A stretch of 64,000 bases of DNA, taken from Campylobacter sp. US33a. Lineage in GTDB: Bacteria; Campylobacterota; Campylobacteria; Campylobacterales; Campylobacteraceae. The notes beneath the pieces were generated by a model. The model worked only from the letters and a program-made list of their open reading frames with translations, was not told the DNA's origin and made no database searches. Both the position numbers and the translations under genes were made by a program. The DNA lies in NCBI RefSeq assembly GCF_004378855.1, contig NZ_RYYL01000002.1, forward strand, positions 156,312-220,311. Reading direction: 5' to 3'. Shown one piece after another: positions 27,011 through 36,245 of this stretch (position 1 is the stretch's first letter; every line of letters begins with the position of its first letter).

Positions 27011-28382
27011 CATCTCTTCCTTTTGCAAAACCTTCTAAAACGCAATGCACTAAAAAATCACTGCTTGCAACTTGTATGTCATCAGGCACTTCTTGACCTA
27101 TAGAGAAAAAACTCATTGGAATATTTGTTTCGTAAATGAGTGAAAAAATATTACCAAAAACTTTTGTTTCATCAAATTTTGTGACAATAAGAGTGTCGAT
27201 ATTTAAAAAAGAGAAATTTTTATAAATTTCTAATAAATCTTCATATTTGGTATTAGCCGAAATAACTAAATTTACATCAATTTGCGAGTTAGAATGGGAT
27301 AAAAATTCTTTGGTTTTTGCAAGTTTTGATTCATCATATTGGGAATTTCCTATGGTATCAACTAAAATAACCTCGCAATTACTTAAACTTTTAATAGCCT
27401 CATCTAAGTCTTTTGGTTCTATGCTATCAATGATTGGTAGTTTCATCATTTTTGCGTATTGAAAAAGTTGTTCTACAGCGCCGATTCTATAAGTATCAAG
27501 AGTGATAATTCCTGTTTTGTATCGTTTATTACCATAAGCATAGCGAAAAGCGAGTTTGGCTAGAGTTGTGGTTTTTCCAACTCCTGTTGGACCTACCAAC
27601 ATCATAATTTTTTGTTTTTTAATATCGCTTTCAACGCGACAAGGAAGCATATTGCGTAAAAGAGAATAAAAATACCTTTGCACAGCTTCTTTGTTTGTTT
27701 TCATTGTCGCTGGCATATTTTCCACTGTAGCCTTCATAATTGCTTCTAGATGCTCTTCTTGCATATGGCTTTTTTTAGCTTGTTTGTAAATACTTGCAAA
27801 TTCGGGTGGAATGATGAGATTTTTTCTCATTTCGGCTTTATTGTCCCACATCATATCAACAAGCAAATTCATTTTATCATTAAGTTTGTTAATTTGTTTT
27901 TCAAAATTTTCAATTTTTTTATCATATTGTTTTGGACTTTGAATTTGACTCGGATCGATATTGGTTACTTTGCTGATTTCAGAACTTACTTCAGAAAGTC
28001 TTTCCTTGAAATCATTTAAACTGTTAAGTTCTTGATCTTGTATTTTTTTTGTTTTAGAACTTATTTTATTTTTGGCATTATTAGAAAAATCAAGTATAAC
28101 ATCTTCATTGGGTTTATCTAGGGATAATTCTTCTTCACTAGGAAAATTTTTGACAGGCTTTTGAGTTTTTTTAGGTAAAGTTTTTCCTATAGATTTTAAA
28201 TGCTCTTCGTAATCGGCTTCTTCAATGGCGACCATTACCTCATAAATTCCTTTTTGAGTTAAGGTTTTTGCACGAATTTGTTTATTGGTGATGATTAAGG
28301 CCTTATCGCCAAATTCTTGTTTAACTTTGGGAATGATCTCATCAGTGCTTTCAACTGTAAAAGTATGAATAAGTTGTCCCAT
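27003..28382 (-). CDS. flhF: Flagellar biosynthesis GTPase FlhF
   Basis: A 459-residue SRP-type GTPase. The N-terminal 200 residues are charged and variable; the G domain starts at the P-loop VGPTGVGKTTTLAKL (about residue 242), with the later motifs DTIGNSQYDES and TKFDETKVFG. It places the flagellum at the pole and is needed for sigma-54 dependent flagellar genes. The stop overlaps the ribosome binding region of flhG. Confidence 0.93.
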   Translation of the reverse strand: MGQLIHTFTVESTDEIIPKVKQEFGDKALIITNKQIRAKTLTQKGIYEVMVAIEEADYEEHLKSIGKTLPKKTQKPVKNFPSEEELSLDKPNEDVILDFSNNAKNKISSKTKKIQDQELNSLNDFKERLSEVSSEISKVTNIDPSQIQSPKQYDKKIENFEKQINKLNDKMNLLVDMMWDNKAEMRKNLIIPPEFASIYKQAKKSHMQEEHLEAIMKATVENMPATMKTNKEAVQRYFYSLLRNMLPCRVESDIKKQKIMMLVGPTGVGKTTTLAKLAFRYAYGNKRYKTGIITLDTYRIGAVEQLFQYAKMMKLPIIDSIEPKDLDEAIKSLSNCEVILVDTIGNSQYDESKLAKTKEFLSHSNSQIDVNLVISANTKYEDLLEIYKNFSFLNIDTLIVTKFDETKVFGNIFSLIYETNIPMSFFSIGQEVPDDIQVASSDFLVHCVLEGFAKGRDDE

Positions 28383-28393
28383 AAATATCCTTT

Positions 28394-28867
28394 CTATAAT
28401 AAGCCCAAAGGTAAAATAACACTAAGCCTATCATTTACTCCAGGGTGTGGCACTTGACAATAAGCATCTTGTTTGACTTTTTGCGAAAAATACAAAAGAT
28501 CAAGATCAAGAGTTCTTGGAGCATTTTTAAAACTTCTTTTTCTTTTAAATTTTAACTCATAATGCAGTAAAATTTTTAAAAGCATTCTTGCATGTAAATT
28601 TGTTTTTATTATCATTACTGCATTGGTAAAGTCTTTTTGTAATTTATAGCCAAAAGCTTCATTGATAAGCAAAGGCGAGGTTGCTAAAATTTTTATTCTT
28701 TTATCGTCCATTAAAAGCCTAAAAAAATTTCTAAAACGCTTTTTTTCATCAAAAATATTTGCCCCAAGCCCTATAATAGCATAATATTTTGCTACATATT
28801 GAGAACGGGATAAAAAAGGATAAAAGCGTATTTTATGTAAAGCTTTTGCACCTTTGAGTTTTAACAT
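28394..28867 (-). CDS. folK: Dihydropterin pyrophosphokinase (HPPK)
   Basis: A 157-residue protein with HPPK signatures: YAIIGLGANI near residue 28 and the RTLDLDLLYF block near residue 120. An extra N-terminal 25 residues precede the fold. It pyrophosphorylates the pterin in folate synthesis. It lies in the same run as aroQ and flhF, with 9-11 base gaps. Confidence 0.9.
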   Translation of the reverse strand: MLKLKGAKALHKIRFYPFLSRSQYVAKYYAIIGLGANIFDEKKRFRNFFRLLMDDKRIKILATSPLLINEAFGYKLQKDFTNAVMIIKTNLHARMLLKILLHYELKFKRKRSFKNAPRTLDLDLLYFSQKVKQDAYCQVPHPGVNDRLSVILPLGLL

Positions 28868-28876
28868 TTAGTTTTG

Positions 28877-29374
28877 TTATCCTTGTGTAGCAGCTTGCAT
28901 TTGCTGTTGTTGGGCTAAGGCTGCTGCTTTAAGATTATTAACTTGTTCGCAAACTTGAATCACGCCCATTAAAGCCAAATGATAACCAAAAGGTCCAAAG
29001 CCAACTATAGATCCAGCACAAACTGGTGCGATAAGACTTTTTTGTCTGAATTCTTCTCTGCGATAAATATTAGTAATATGTACTTCGATTGTAGGTAAAT
29101 TAACTGCAGCAATAGCATCACGGATTGCAACTGAAGTATGAGTATAACCACCAGCATTGATGATGATACCATCAACTGTTCCCATACATTCTTGAATTTT
29201 ATCTATGATTTCACCTTCAAAATTGCTTTGAAAAAATTCAAGTTCTACTTTATTTTGTGAAGCTGCTAATTCCATTTGCTTATGAATATCTTCCATTTTC
29301 ATAAAACCGTAAAGATTGGTTTCTCTATAACCTAACATATTAAGATTTGGACCTTGGATTACCATAATTTTCAT
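28877..29374 (-). CDS. aroQ: 3-dehydroquinate dehydratase, type II
   Basis: A 165-residue enzyme with the type II signature [12 protein letters not shown] (catalytic Tyr near residue 17), [16 protein letters not shown] and [14 protein letters not shown]. It dehydrates 3-dehydroquinate in the shikimate route. An extra Gln/Ala-rich tail ([13 protein letters not shown]) extends past the family's usual end. It is the first gene of the folK-flhF-flhG-fliA-fliM-fliY run. Confidence 0.93.
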   Translation of the reverse strand: MKIMVIQGPNLNMLGYRETNLYGFMKMEDIHKQMELAASQNKVELEFFQSNFEGEIIDKIQECMGTVDGIIINAGGYTHTSVAIRDAIAAVNLPTIEVHITNIYRREEFRQKSLIAPVCAGSIVGFGPFGYHLALMGVIQVCEQVNNLKAAALAQQQQMQAATQG

Positions 29375-29436
29375 TGTTAAACCTTCATTAATAAAATTTA
29401 AGTTTTAATTATAACATCATAAATCTAAATTTTTGC

Positions 29437-29442
29437 TACAAT
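29437..29442 (+). promoter_or_regulatory. -10 box for the deaminase-sppA operon
   Basis: TACAAT preceded by TTTTTGC, 28 bases upstream of the ATG at 29470, the usual Campylobacter sigma-70 form. Confidence 0.65.
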
Positions 29443-29469
29443 TTTCATTATTAAATTAAGGGCGATTTG

Positions 29470-30699
29470 ATGTTTATTATTAAGGCAAAACGCATGCTTT
29501 TGTGTGATGAAGAATTTGGTATTTTAAAAGATAGGGCTTTTGTTTTTAAAGATGAAATTATAGAATTGGGTGAATTTGAAAATTTAAAACAAAAATATCC
29601 TCAAGCAAAATGGATTAAAACTCCTGAAAATTCTTTGATTTTGCCCGCATTTATCAATACCCACACGCATTTAGAATTCAGTGCAAATTCAACCACTTTG
29701 CATTTTGGTGAATTTCTTGTGTGGCTTAAAAGTGTGATAAAGTCGCGCAGTGTTTTAAGTGAACAGGCTAAAAACGATCTTATCGATACTGTTTTGAAAA
29801 AAATGCAAAAAAGCGGCACGGGTACAATAGGTGAAATTTCAAGCTTTGGAAGTGATTTAAGTGCTTGTATTAAGGCAAGTAAAAATGGTATGAGAGTGGT
29901 ATTTTTTAATGAAATTTTAGGTACAAATGAAGCACAAATTGAAGAAAAAAAAGTTGAATTTTTAAAGCGTTTTGAAAAAGCTATGCAGGTAAAAAGTGAA
30001 TTTTTCATCCCTGCAATTTCGGTGCATTCTCCTTATTCTACACATCCTAAACTTGCCAATTTTGCTTTAAATTTAGCCAAAAAAAATGATTTACTTGTAA
30101 GCACACATTTTTTAGAAAGTAAGGCTGAAAATGCTTGGCTTAGAAAAGGCATAGGGGGATTTAAAAAATGGCTTGGAAAATTTACACCTAACGCTACTCC
30201 TTTGTATAATATAGAAGAATTCATAAATTTATTTAAAGGAGTTCGGACACTTTTTACTCATTGTGTGTATTTAAAAGAATGGCAAAAATTAGATCAAAAT
30301 TTACACTCCATTACACATTGTGCTTTTTCAAACTATCTTTTGAGTCAAAAAAGTTTAAATATCAAAACCCTTTTAAACAAGCCTATAAATGTCCATTTGG
30401 GTACTGATGGTTTAAGTTCTAATATTTCTTTGTCAATGCTGGATGAAATGCGTGCAAATTTACTCATTCATAAAGAAATTCCTGCCTTAAAATTTGCTAA
30501 AAAGCTTTTGCAGATGGCAACGCTTTATCCAGCTAAGGCTTTAAATTTAAATACAGGAGAGCTTAAAGTGGGTAAAAGTGCTGATTTTAGCGTGTTTGAA
30601 CTGGACGAATGTGAAGATTCGCAGTTGGCTTTGCAATTTATTTTGAATGCCAAAGAGCTTAATAAATTATTTATGAAAGGAAAAGAATGCAAATTATAA
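29470..30699 (+). CDS. Aminohydrolase, probably 6-aminodeoxyfutalosine deaminase
   Basis: A 409-residue amidohydrolase (SsnA/chlorohydrolase group). I use the ATG at 29470 rather than the TTG one codon earlier. The metal site motifs are NTHTHLEF (about residues 63-70), VSTHFLES and THCVYL, and the late aspartate is in LGTDGLSSN. The Campylobacter and Helicobacter members of this group deaminate 6-aminodeoxyfutalosine in the futalosine route to menaquinone, as I recall for Cj0067 and HP0267. The 3' end overlaps sppA by 13 bases. Confidence 0.7.
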   Translation: MFIIKAKRMLLCDEEFGILKDRAFVFKDEIIELGEFENLKQKYPQAKWIKTPENSLILPAFINTHTHLEFSANSTTLHFGEFLVWLKSVIKSRSVLSEQAKNDLIDTVLKKMQKSGTGTIGEISSFGSDLSACIKASKNGMRVVFFNEILGTNEAQIEEKKVEFLKRFEKAMQVKSEFFIPAISVHSPYSTHPKLANFALNLAKKNDLLVSTHFLESKAENAWLRKGIGGFKKWLGKFTPNATPLYNIEEFINLFKGVRTLFTHCVYLKEWQKLDQNLHSITHCAFSNYLLSQKSLNIKTLLNKPINVHLGTDGLSSNISLSMLDEMRANLLIHKEIPALKFAKKLLQMATLYPAKALNLNTGELKVGKSADFSVFELDECEDSQLALQFILNAKELNKLFMKGKECKL

Positions 30700-31580
30700 A
30701 ATCTTTTTTTGGGGCTATAGGTGCTGGGATAAAATTTATCAACAGCTATTTTAAAACTTTTGTTTTTCTTTTGGTGGTGATTTGGATTTTAATGCCAAGT
30801 GGTAATGGAACTTCATCGTATGCGAATTTAGAACGCATAGATTTAAAGGGTGAAATTTTTGATAGCTCTAGTGTACTTGAAAAAATCAATTTGGCAAAAA
30901 ATAATAAAAATATCAAAGGAGTGCTTTTTGTAATTGATTCTCCTGGTGGGGCTTTTGCACCGAGTATGGAGCTTGCTTTGGCGATTAAGGATTTAAAAGC
31001 CAAAAAGCCTGTAATTGCTTATGCAAGTGGAACTATGGCGAGTGGAAGTTATTTAGCTGGTGTGGGTGCAAATAAAATTTTGGCAAATCCTGCAAGCTTT
31101 ATCGGCTCCATCGGTGTGATTATGCAAGGAGCTGATATTAGCGAATTAACGCAAAAATTAGGCATCAAAGAACAAACTATTAAAGCGGGTACTTACAAAC
31201 AAGCAGGTACTTTTACAAGAGCTTGGAGTGAACAAGAAAAAGAGTATTTGCAAAATCTCATCAATCAAAGCTATGCGTTGTTTACTAATTTTGTGGCTAA
31301 AGAAAGAAATTTAGATATAAATACAAAGGATAAATGGGCAGATGCAAAAGTATTTTTGTCTTTGGAGGCAAAAGGATTAGGACTTATTGATGAACTTAGT
31401 AATTACGAAAACGCTAAAAATGAGCTTGAAAAGCTTTCTGGTGTACAAATTCCTATCTGGAAAGAAGAAGATAAAATTGATAAATTTTTAGAAAAGTTAA
31501 GTGAACAAAGTGTGAGTTTTTTGAGTGAAGTATTTACCCAGAGTTTAATCCGTTTAAATTCATCAAATTCTTTTAAATGA
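30687..31580 (+). CDS. sppA: Signal peptide peptidase SppA (class IV membrane protease)
   Basis: A 297-residue protein with one N-terminal membrane helix and the S49 peptidase fold. The catalytic serine is in YASGTMASGSYLAG (about residues 111-124) and the dyad lysine probably in TIKAGTYKQAG. It digests leftover signal peptides. It begins inside the preceding gene. Confidence 0.88.
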   Translation: MQIIKSFFGAIGAGIKFINSYFKTFVFLLVVIWILMPSGNGTSSYANLERIDLKGEIFDSSSVLEKINLAKNNKNIKGVLFVIDSPGGAFAPSMELALAIKDLKAKKPVIAYASGTMASGSYLAGVGANKILANPASFIGSIGVIMQGADISELTQKLGIKEQTIKAGTYKQAGTFTRAWSEQEKEYLQNLINQSYALFTNFVAKERNLDINTKDKWADAKVFLSLEAKGLGLIDELSNYENAKNELEKLSGVQIPIWKEEDKIDKFLEKLSEQSVSFLSEVFTQSLIRLNSSNSFK

Positions 31581-31582
31581 TT

Positions 31583-31612
31583 AAAGGCACCTTAAAGTGC
31601 CTTTATTTTATA
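31583..31612. terminator. Terminator shared by sppA and dcuB
   Basis: A perfect 8-base stem AAAGGCAC / GTGCCTTT with a 6-base loop, followed by TATTTTA. It sits between two convergent genes and overlaps the dcuB stop codon. It has A/T-rich flanks on both sides, so it may work in both directions. Confidence 0.8.
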
Positions 31613-33005
31613 GATAGCCTGCAGCTAAAGCTAAGAAATATCCAGCAATACAAGAAGTGATAACACCTATAAGCCCTGGTAAAATGAAACTATGATTGAT
31701 TACAAATTTACCAATGCGAGTAGTGCCTGAGCGGTCAAATTGAATGGTTGCTAAGTCACTTGGGTAAGTTGGTAAAATATAATAACCATAGCAAGCTGCT
31801 GCGAATGCCACTATGATTCCAGGTTCAACGCCAATTCCTAGAGCTAAAGGCACAAAAGCTGCGATAGCTGCTGCTTGAGAATTTACAAATTTTGAAATAA
31901 GTAAAAGCATAATTGCATAAGTCCAAGGGTGCTCTTTTACTATATCTCCAAGTGCTGCTTTCATCATAGGAGTATGCACTGCAAACATAGTATCTGCCAT
32001 CCATGAAATTCCAAATACTGCAACAAGTGCTATCATACCAGATTTAAAAATTTCATTTTTTGCAATTTTACTTGCATCAACTTTCGTGAAGATAATAAGT
32101 GCCGCTCCAGCTAAAAGCATAAACATTTGGATGGTTGCTACCATATTCATTGGTTTAGTTACGCCTTTTGAATTAGTAAATTCAGGTCTAAGTTCTGGAA
32201 AAGCTCCTAAGATCGCAACAATAGCAATAGCTCCCAAGAAAATCCACATAGCAACCCATTCTATCATAGGTAATTTTGCGCCTAGTAGGGTTTTTGATTC
32301 CCCATAAACATAATTTTTAAATTCAGGATTTTTAAGTTTTTCTTGAAATTCTGCATCTTTATCCAAGTCTTTCCCTCTAAACCAAGAAAAAATTCCTATA
32401 CATAAAACCCCAATTAAAGTAGAAGGTATAGTAATAGCAAGTAAATCCACATAACCATCAAAACCCGCTAAAGGATTTTTGTTAATTTCGGGATTTAACA
32501 AAAGTGCAGTTAAAGACACAACTGCCACTGAAACAGGTGAAGCGATAATTCCCATTTGAGATGATATAGAAGATGCAGCCATAGGGCGTTCCGGACGAAT
32601 TCCATTTTTAATTGCAATATCATAAATAATTGGCATCATAGTATAAACTACATGTCCTGTTCCACAAAGTATAGTTAAAAAGCAAGTTACAAAAGGAGCG
32701 AGTATGGTTAAGAATTTAGGATTTTTTCTTAATACTCTTTCTGCAATTTGCAACATTACATCTAAGCCACCACTTGCTTGTAAAGTCGCACTTGCAACAA
32801 CTACGGCTAAAATGGTAAGCATTACATCAATCGAAGGTTTTCCTGGTTCAACTGAAAAACCAAAACTAAGGACTAAAAGTCCGATTCCGCCTAATAAACC
32901 AAGAGCGATTCCGCCTTTTTTTGCACCATAAAAAAGACAAATTAGCACGATAATTAACTGAATGGCAAATTGCGTGCCTTCACTAAGATTTGTTAAAAAA
33001 TCCAT
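31608..33005 (-). CDS. dcuB: Anaerobic C4-dicarboxylate transporter DcuB
   Basis: A 465-residue Dcu-family antiporter. Segments such as [26 protein letters not shown] and [18 protein letters not shown] follow E. coli DcuB much more closely than DcuA. It exchanges fumarate or aspartate for succinate during fumarate respiration. In 11168, as I recall, dcuB is separated from uvrB by the decayed kdp genes; here uvrB is the next gene. Confidence 0.88.
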   Translation of the reverse strand: MDFLTNLSEGTQFAIQLIIVLICLFYGAKKGGIALGLLGGIGLLVLSFGFSVEPGKPSIDVMLTILAVVVASATLQASGGLDVMLQIAERVLRKNPKFLTILAPFVTCFLTILCGTGHVVYTMMPIIYDIAIKNGIRPERPMAASSISSQMGIIASPVSVAVVSLTALLLNPEINKNPLAGFDGYVDLLAITIPSTLIGVLCIGIFSWFRGKDLDKDAEFQEKLKNPEFKNYVYGESKTLLGAKLPMIEWVAMWIFLGAIAIVAILGAFPELRPEFTNSKGVTKPMNMVATIQMFMLLAGAALIIFTKVDASKIAKNEIFKSGMIALVAVFGISWMADTMFAVHTPMMKAALGDIVKEHPWTYAIMLLLISKFVNSQAAAIAAFVPLALGIGVEPGIIVAFAAACYGYYILPTYPSDLATIQFDRSGTTRIGKFVINHSFILPGLIGVITSCIAGYFLALAAGYL

Positions 33006-33158
33006 AGTTTTCCTTTCAAAATAAGATTTCTGGTAATTTTATCTAAAAAATTAAGCTTTGTAGAAATAAAAATTAACTTTTTGTAGCAAATTTAAATAAA
33101 AATTTAAAATTTATGACATATATTGACTAATTATTAATTTTTTATCGATGAGTTAAAA

Positions 33159-35132
33159 CTATAAATTTTTTAGCTTATTAATCTCATCTCTTAAAGCGGC
33201 TGCTTTTTCAAATTCAAGTGCCTTAGCAGCTTCAAGCATTTGTTTGCGAAGTTCTTTTATGATCTTAGCCCTTTCGCTTGCTGGCATTTTTTCTAGCTTT
33301 TTACCTTTGCGATAGAATTCTGCTAAATCTTCTTCATTTTTCAAGCTTTCTTCAATGTGGCGTTTGACTGAAGTTGGTGTGATATTATACTTTTTATTAT
33401 AAGCTTCTTGAAGTTTTCGGCGTTCATTTGTGGTATCCATAGCTTCTTGCATGGACTTTGTGATTTTTTTGCAAAAAAGTAAAACCTTACCATTTACATT
33501 TCTAGCAGCCCTTCCCATGGTTTGGATTAAACTTGTAGTGCTTCTTAAAAAGCCTTCTTTATCTGCGTCCATTATGGCAATTAACGAAACTTCAGGCAAA
33601 TCAAGCCCTTCTCTAAGTAAATTTATACCTATTAGCATATCAAAATTGCCACTTCTTAAGCCCCTTATAATCTCATTGCGTTCGATTGCATCAATATCTG
33701 AATGCATATATTTTACTTTAATGCCAAGTTCTAAATAATATCTTGTAAGTTCTTCTGCTAATTTTTTAGTCAGCACGGTAACCAAAACGCGTTCATTTCT
33801 TTCTATGACTTTTTTAGCTTCATCAAATAAAATTTCAACTTGATTATCGCTATCTTTAAGTTCTATCAAAGGATCAAGCAAGCCCGTTGGCCGCATAATC
33901 TGATGAAATACATTTTCTTTACTAAGTTCAAGTTCTAGCGGTGCAGGGGTGGCTGAAACAAAAAGAAATTGACAATCTTTATGGATAAATTCATCAAACA
34001 TCAAAGGACGATTATCGAGGGCCGATGGAAGACGAAAACCATAATCAACCAAAGTTTGCTTTCTGCTTCTATCTCCTGCAAACATACCGCGAAATTGTGG
34101 CAGGGAAACATGGCTTTCATCAACAATCACAAGAAATTTCCTATCTTTAATTGCAAAATAATCAAAAAGTGTATAAGGCGTATCACCCTCATTTAAACCC
34201 GTCAAATGCCTTGCATAATTTTCCACGCCTTTGCACATTCCTGTGCTTGTAAGCATTTCAAGATCAAATTCCACGCGTTGTTTTAGGCGTTGGTATTCTA
34301 CGAGTTTGTTTTCATACTCAAAATAGGCCAATCTTTCGTTTAATTCTTCTTTTATATCTTTTATGGCTTGTTTTAACCTTATTTCTCCAACGCTAAATTG
34401 GCTTGTAGGATATAAAATAAAGCGTTTTAAATCCTTGCCTTTTTTATTTTCTAAGACATTATAATGATACATGGCATCTAATTCATCGCCAAAAAATTCA
34501 AGCCTAACCACTTCATCTTCATAATAAGCAGGATATATATCTATAGTATCGCCCTGTACGCGAAAATCTGCACGATCGAAAAAATTATCATTTCTTTTAT
34601 AGCCCATATCTACAAGTTTTTTTAAAAGTTCTTTTTGTGAAATTTGCATACCTAATTCAAAAATTAAAACCATTCCTATATATTCATTTGGATTTCCAAG
34701 TCCATAATTTGCTGAAACACTAGCGATACAAACTACATCTTCATAGCTTAAAAGCGAAGCGGTTGCACTAAGTCTTAATCTTTCTAAATCTTCATTTGTA
34801 GAGCTATCTTTTTCTATAAAAACATCAGTGCGTGGTATATAAGCTTCTGGTTGATAATAATCATAATAAGAAATAAAATATTCCACATGATTTTTAGAAA
34901 AAAAGCCTTTAAATTCACTATAAAGTTGTGCGCAAAGACTTTTGTTGTGACTCATGATAAGGGTTGGCATATTAAGTTCTTTGATCACATTTGCCATGGT
35001 AAAAGTTTTTCCACTTCCTGTAACGCCTAGCAAAGTTTGGTATTTGTTGCCTTTTTTTATACTTTTAACTATGCCTTTGATGGCTTCTTTTTGATCAGGG
35101 CTTGGTTTAAATTCACTGGTGAGTTCGAGCAT
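33159..35132 (-). CDS. uvrB: Excinuclease ABC subunit B
   Basis: A 657-residue DNA helicase-like protein with Walker [14 protein letters not shown] at residue 40, the beta-hairpin region [15 protein letters not shown] and helicase motifs up to [15 protein letters not shown]-terminal UVR domain ([20 protein letters not shown]) binds UvrC. It is separated from dcuB by about 150 bases in which I see only AT-rich leader sequence. Confidence 0.95.
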   Translation of the reverse strand: MLELTSEFKPSPDQKEAIKGIVKSIKKGNKYQTLLGVTGSGKTFTMANVIKELNMPTLIMSHNKSLCAQLYSEFKGFFSKNHVEYFISYYDYYQPEAYIPRTDVFIEKDSSTNEDLERLRLSATASLLSYEDVVCIASVSANYGLGNPNEYIGMVLIFELGMQISQKELLKKLVDMGYKRNDNFFDRADFRVQGDTIDIYPAYYEDEVVRLEFFGDELDAMYHYNVLENKKGKDLKRFILYPTSQFSVGEIRLKQAIKDIKEELNERLAYFEYENKLVEYQRLKQRVEFDLEMLTSTGMCKGVENYARHLTGLNEGDTPYTLFDYFAIKDRKFLVIVDESHVSLPQFRGMFAGDRSRKQTLVDYGFRLPSALDNRPLMFDEFIHKDCQFLFVSATPAPLELELSKENVFHQIMRPTGLLDPLIELKDSDNQVEILFDEAKKVIERNERVLVTVLTKKLAEELTRYYLELGIKVKYMHSDIDAIERNEIIRGLRSGNFDMLIGINLLREGLDLPEVSLIAIMDADKEGFLRSTTSLIQTMGRAARNVNGKVLLFCKKITKSMQEAMDTTNERRKLQEAYNKKYNITPTSVKRHIEESLKNEEDLAEFYRKGKKLEKMPASERAKIIKELRKQMLEAAKALEFEKAAALRDEINKLKNL

Positions 35133-35236
35133 TATTTTAACTTTAATTTTATAATTTTTAAAAAGTATTTATTATACAAAAAATTACTTTGAAAAAAATA
35201 ATATTAAAATAAAACTTAAAATTAAAGGTTTTTTGC

Positions 35237-35242
35237 TACAAT
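35237..35242 (+). promoter_or_regulatory. -10 box of the priA operon
   Basis: TACAAT preceded by TTTTTTGC, 51 bases upstream of the start at 35294; a textbook Campylobacter sigma-70 box. Confidence 0.65.
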
Positions 35243-35293
35243 TATAAAATTGTTTGTATTTATTAAAAATTTTTAAAACAAAGGCTAAATCCA

Positions 35294-35524
35294 ATGTATG
35301 ATGAAAAAATTATCAACACTATGACAGATAGAGTAAATGAACTTTTAGCAAAGTATAACGAAGTTTGTGAAGCGAATGAAAATTTAAGAAATGAACTTGT
35401 TAGTGTTAAAGCACAAAGTGAAGCTAAAAGCAATCAAATCATGCGTTTAGAAGAAGAACTTAAGAATAAAAACATCGAAAGTGAAGATATTGTTAAGAAA
35501 ATTGAGGCTGTTCTTGGAAAATGA
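35294..35524 (+). CDS. Small coiled-coil protein
   Basis: A 76-residue protein, nearly all one predicted coiled coil (VNELLAKYNEVCEANENLRN and on). Its TGA overlaps the next ATG, so it is translationally coupled to the gene at 35521. It is the first gene of a four-gene unit with a pseudopilin and priA. No family name can be given. Confidence 0.75.
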   Translation: MYDEKIINTMTDRVNELLAKYNEVCEANENLRNELVSVKAQSEAKSNQIMRLEEELKNKNIESEDIVKKIEAVLGK

Positions 35525-35769
35525 GCGAAAAACAAGTCATTATCAATGTGTCCGCTAAGGACTTTATTGTAAAATGCAGTGAAGAATTTGCACATTATTT
35601 AGAAAATGACATAGCTTTAATATCAAATGGAACCCAAAGGATGGAGCTAAAAACCCTTGTTGATGCTTTTGTAAAAAAAAGTTATGATAGCTATATTTTA
35701 GAAAAAGATCTTAAAAAGCTTATTAAAACCATCAATGAGGAAGTTTCTTTTGATAAGCCGGTTAAATAA
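35521..35769 (+). CDS. Small conserved protein of the priA operon
   Basis: An 82-residue soluble protein (MSEKQVIINVSAKDFIVKCS...) with mixed alpha/beta character and no membrane segment. It overlaps both neighbours by one to four bases. The coupling with a coiled-coil protein suggests a small complex, perhaps with it; this is inference. Confidence 0.75.
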   Translation: MSEKQVIINVSAKDFIVKCSEEFAHYLENDIALISNGTQRMELKTLVDAFVKKSYDSYILEKDLKKLIKTINEEVSFDKPVK

Positions 35770-36245
35770 TGGGCTTTAGAAAAGCTTTTTCTATACTTGA
35801 ACTGATTTTTGTTATTGCGATTATTGCTATCTTGGTTAGTATCAGTATTCCTTATTTTTCTAATTCCAAACAAGAAGCGAAAATTACAAAATTAAAAGCC
35901 GATTTTACCACTTTGCAAAGTGCTTTGGTTTTTTACAAAAACCAGAATTTTTTACGATCAAATTCTCAAAATTTATCCGTTTTAGATGAGGCTAAGATAG
36001 GGCTTGAAAAAGAGCCTTTATTTTTTTGCACGCAAAGTCAAATTAGTGTTTGCAATGATGGGGCAAATTGTTGTCAAGGTTCTTTATTGTCTAATGCTAT
36101 TTATTCCAACAAGCAAGCATGGATGAAAACAGGTTTTAATGCCTATCGTTACTATATTACTCCAAAATTTTTCTTTGATTTTATATATGATTTTGAGTCT
36201 GGTGAGTTAAAATGTATAGGACAAAGATGTAAAGAATTATTATGA
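35769..36245 (+). CDS. Pseudopilin-like protein with N-terminal methylation motif
   Basis: A 158-residue protein with the type IV prepilin leader MGFRKA followed by FSILELIFVIAIIAIL, including the Glu at position 5 of the mature protein. Four Cys follow in the C-terminal globular part (CTQSQISVCN and NCCQG). Such proteins serve type II secretion-like DNA uptake pseudopili. It sits apart from the cts genes I know of, so its partner machine is not shown here. It overlaps priA by ATGA. Confidence 0.75.
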   Translation: MGFRKAFSILELIFVIAIIAILVSISIPYFSNSKQEAKITKLKADFTTLQSALVFYKNQNFLRSNSQNLSVLDEAKIGLEKEPLFFCTQSQISVCNDGANCCQGSLLSNAIYSNKQAWMKTGFNAYRYYITPKFFFDFIYDFESGELKCIGQRCKELL

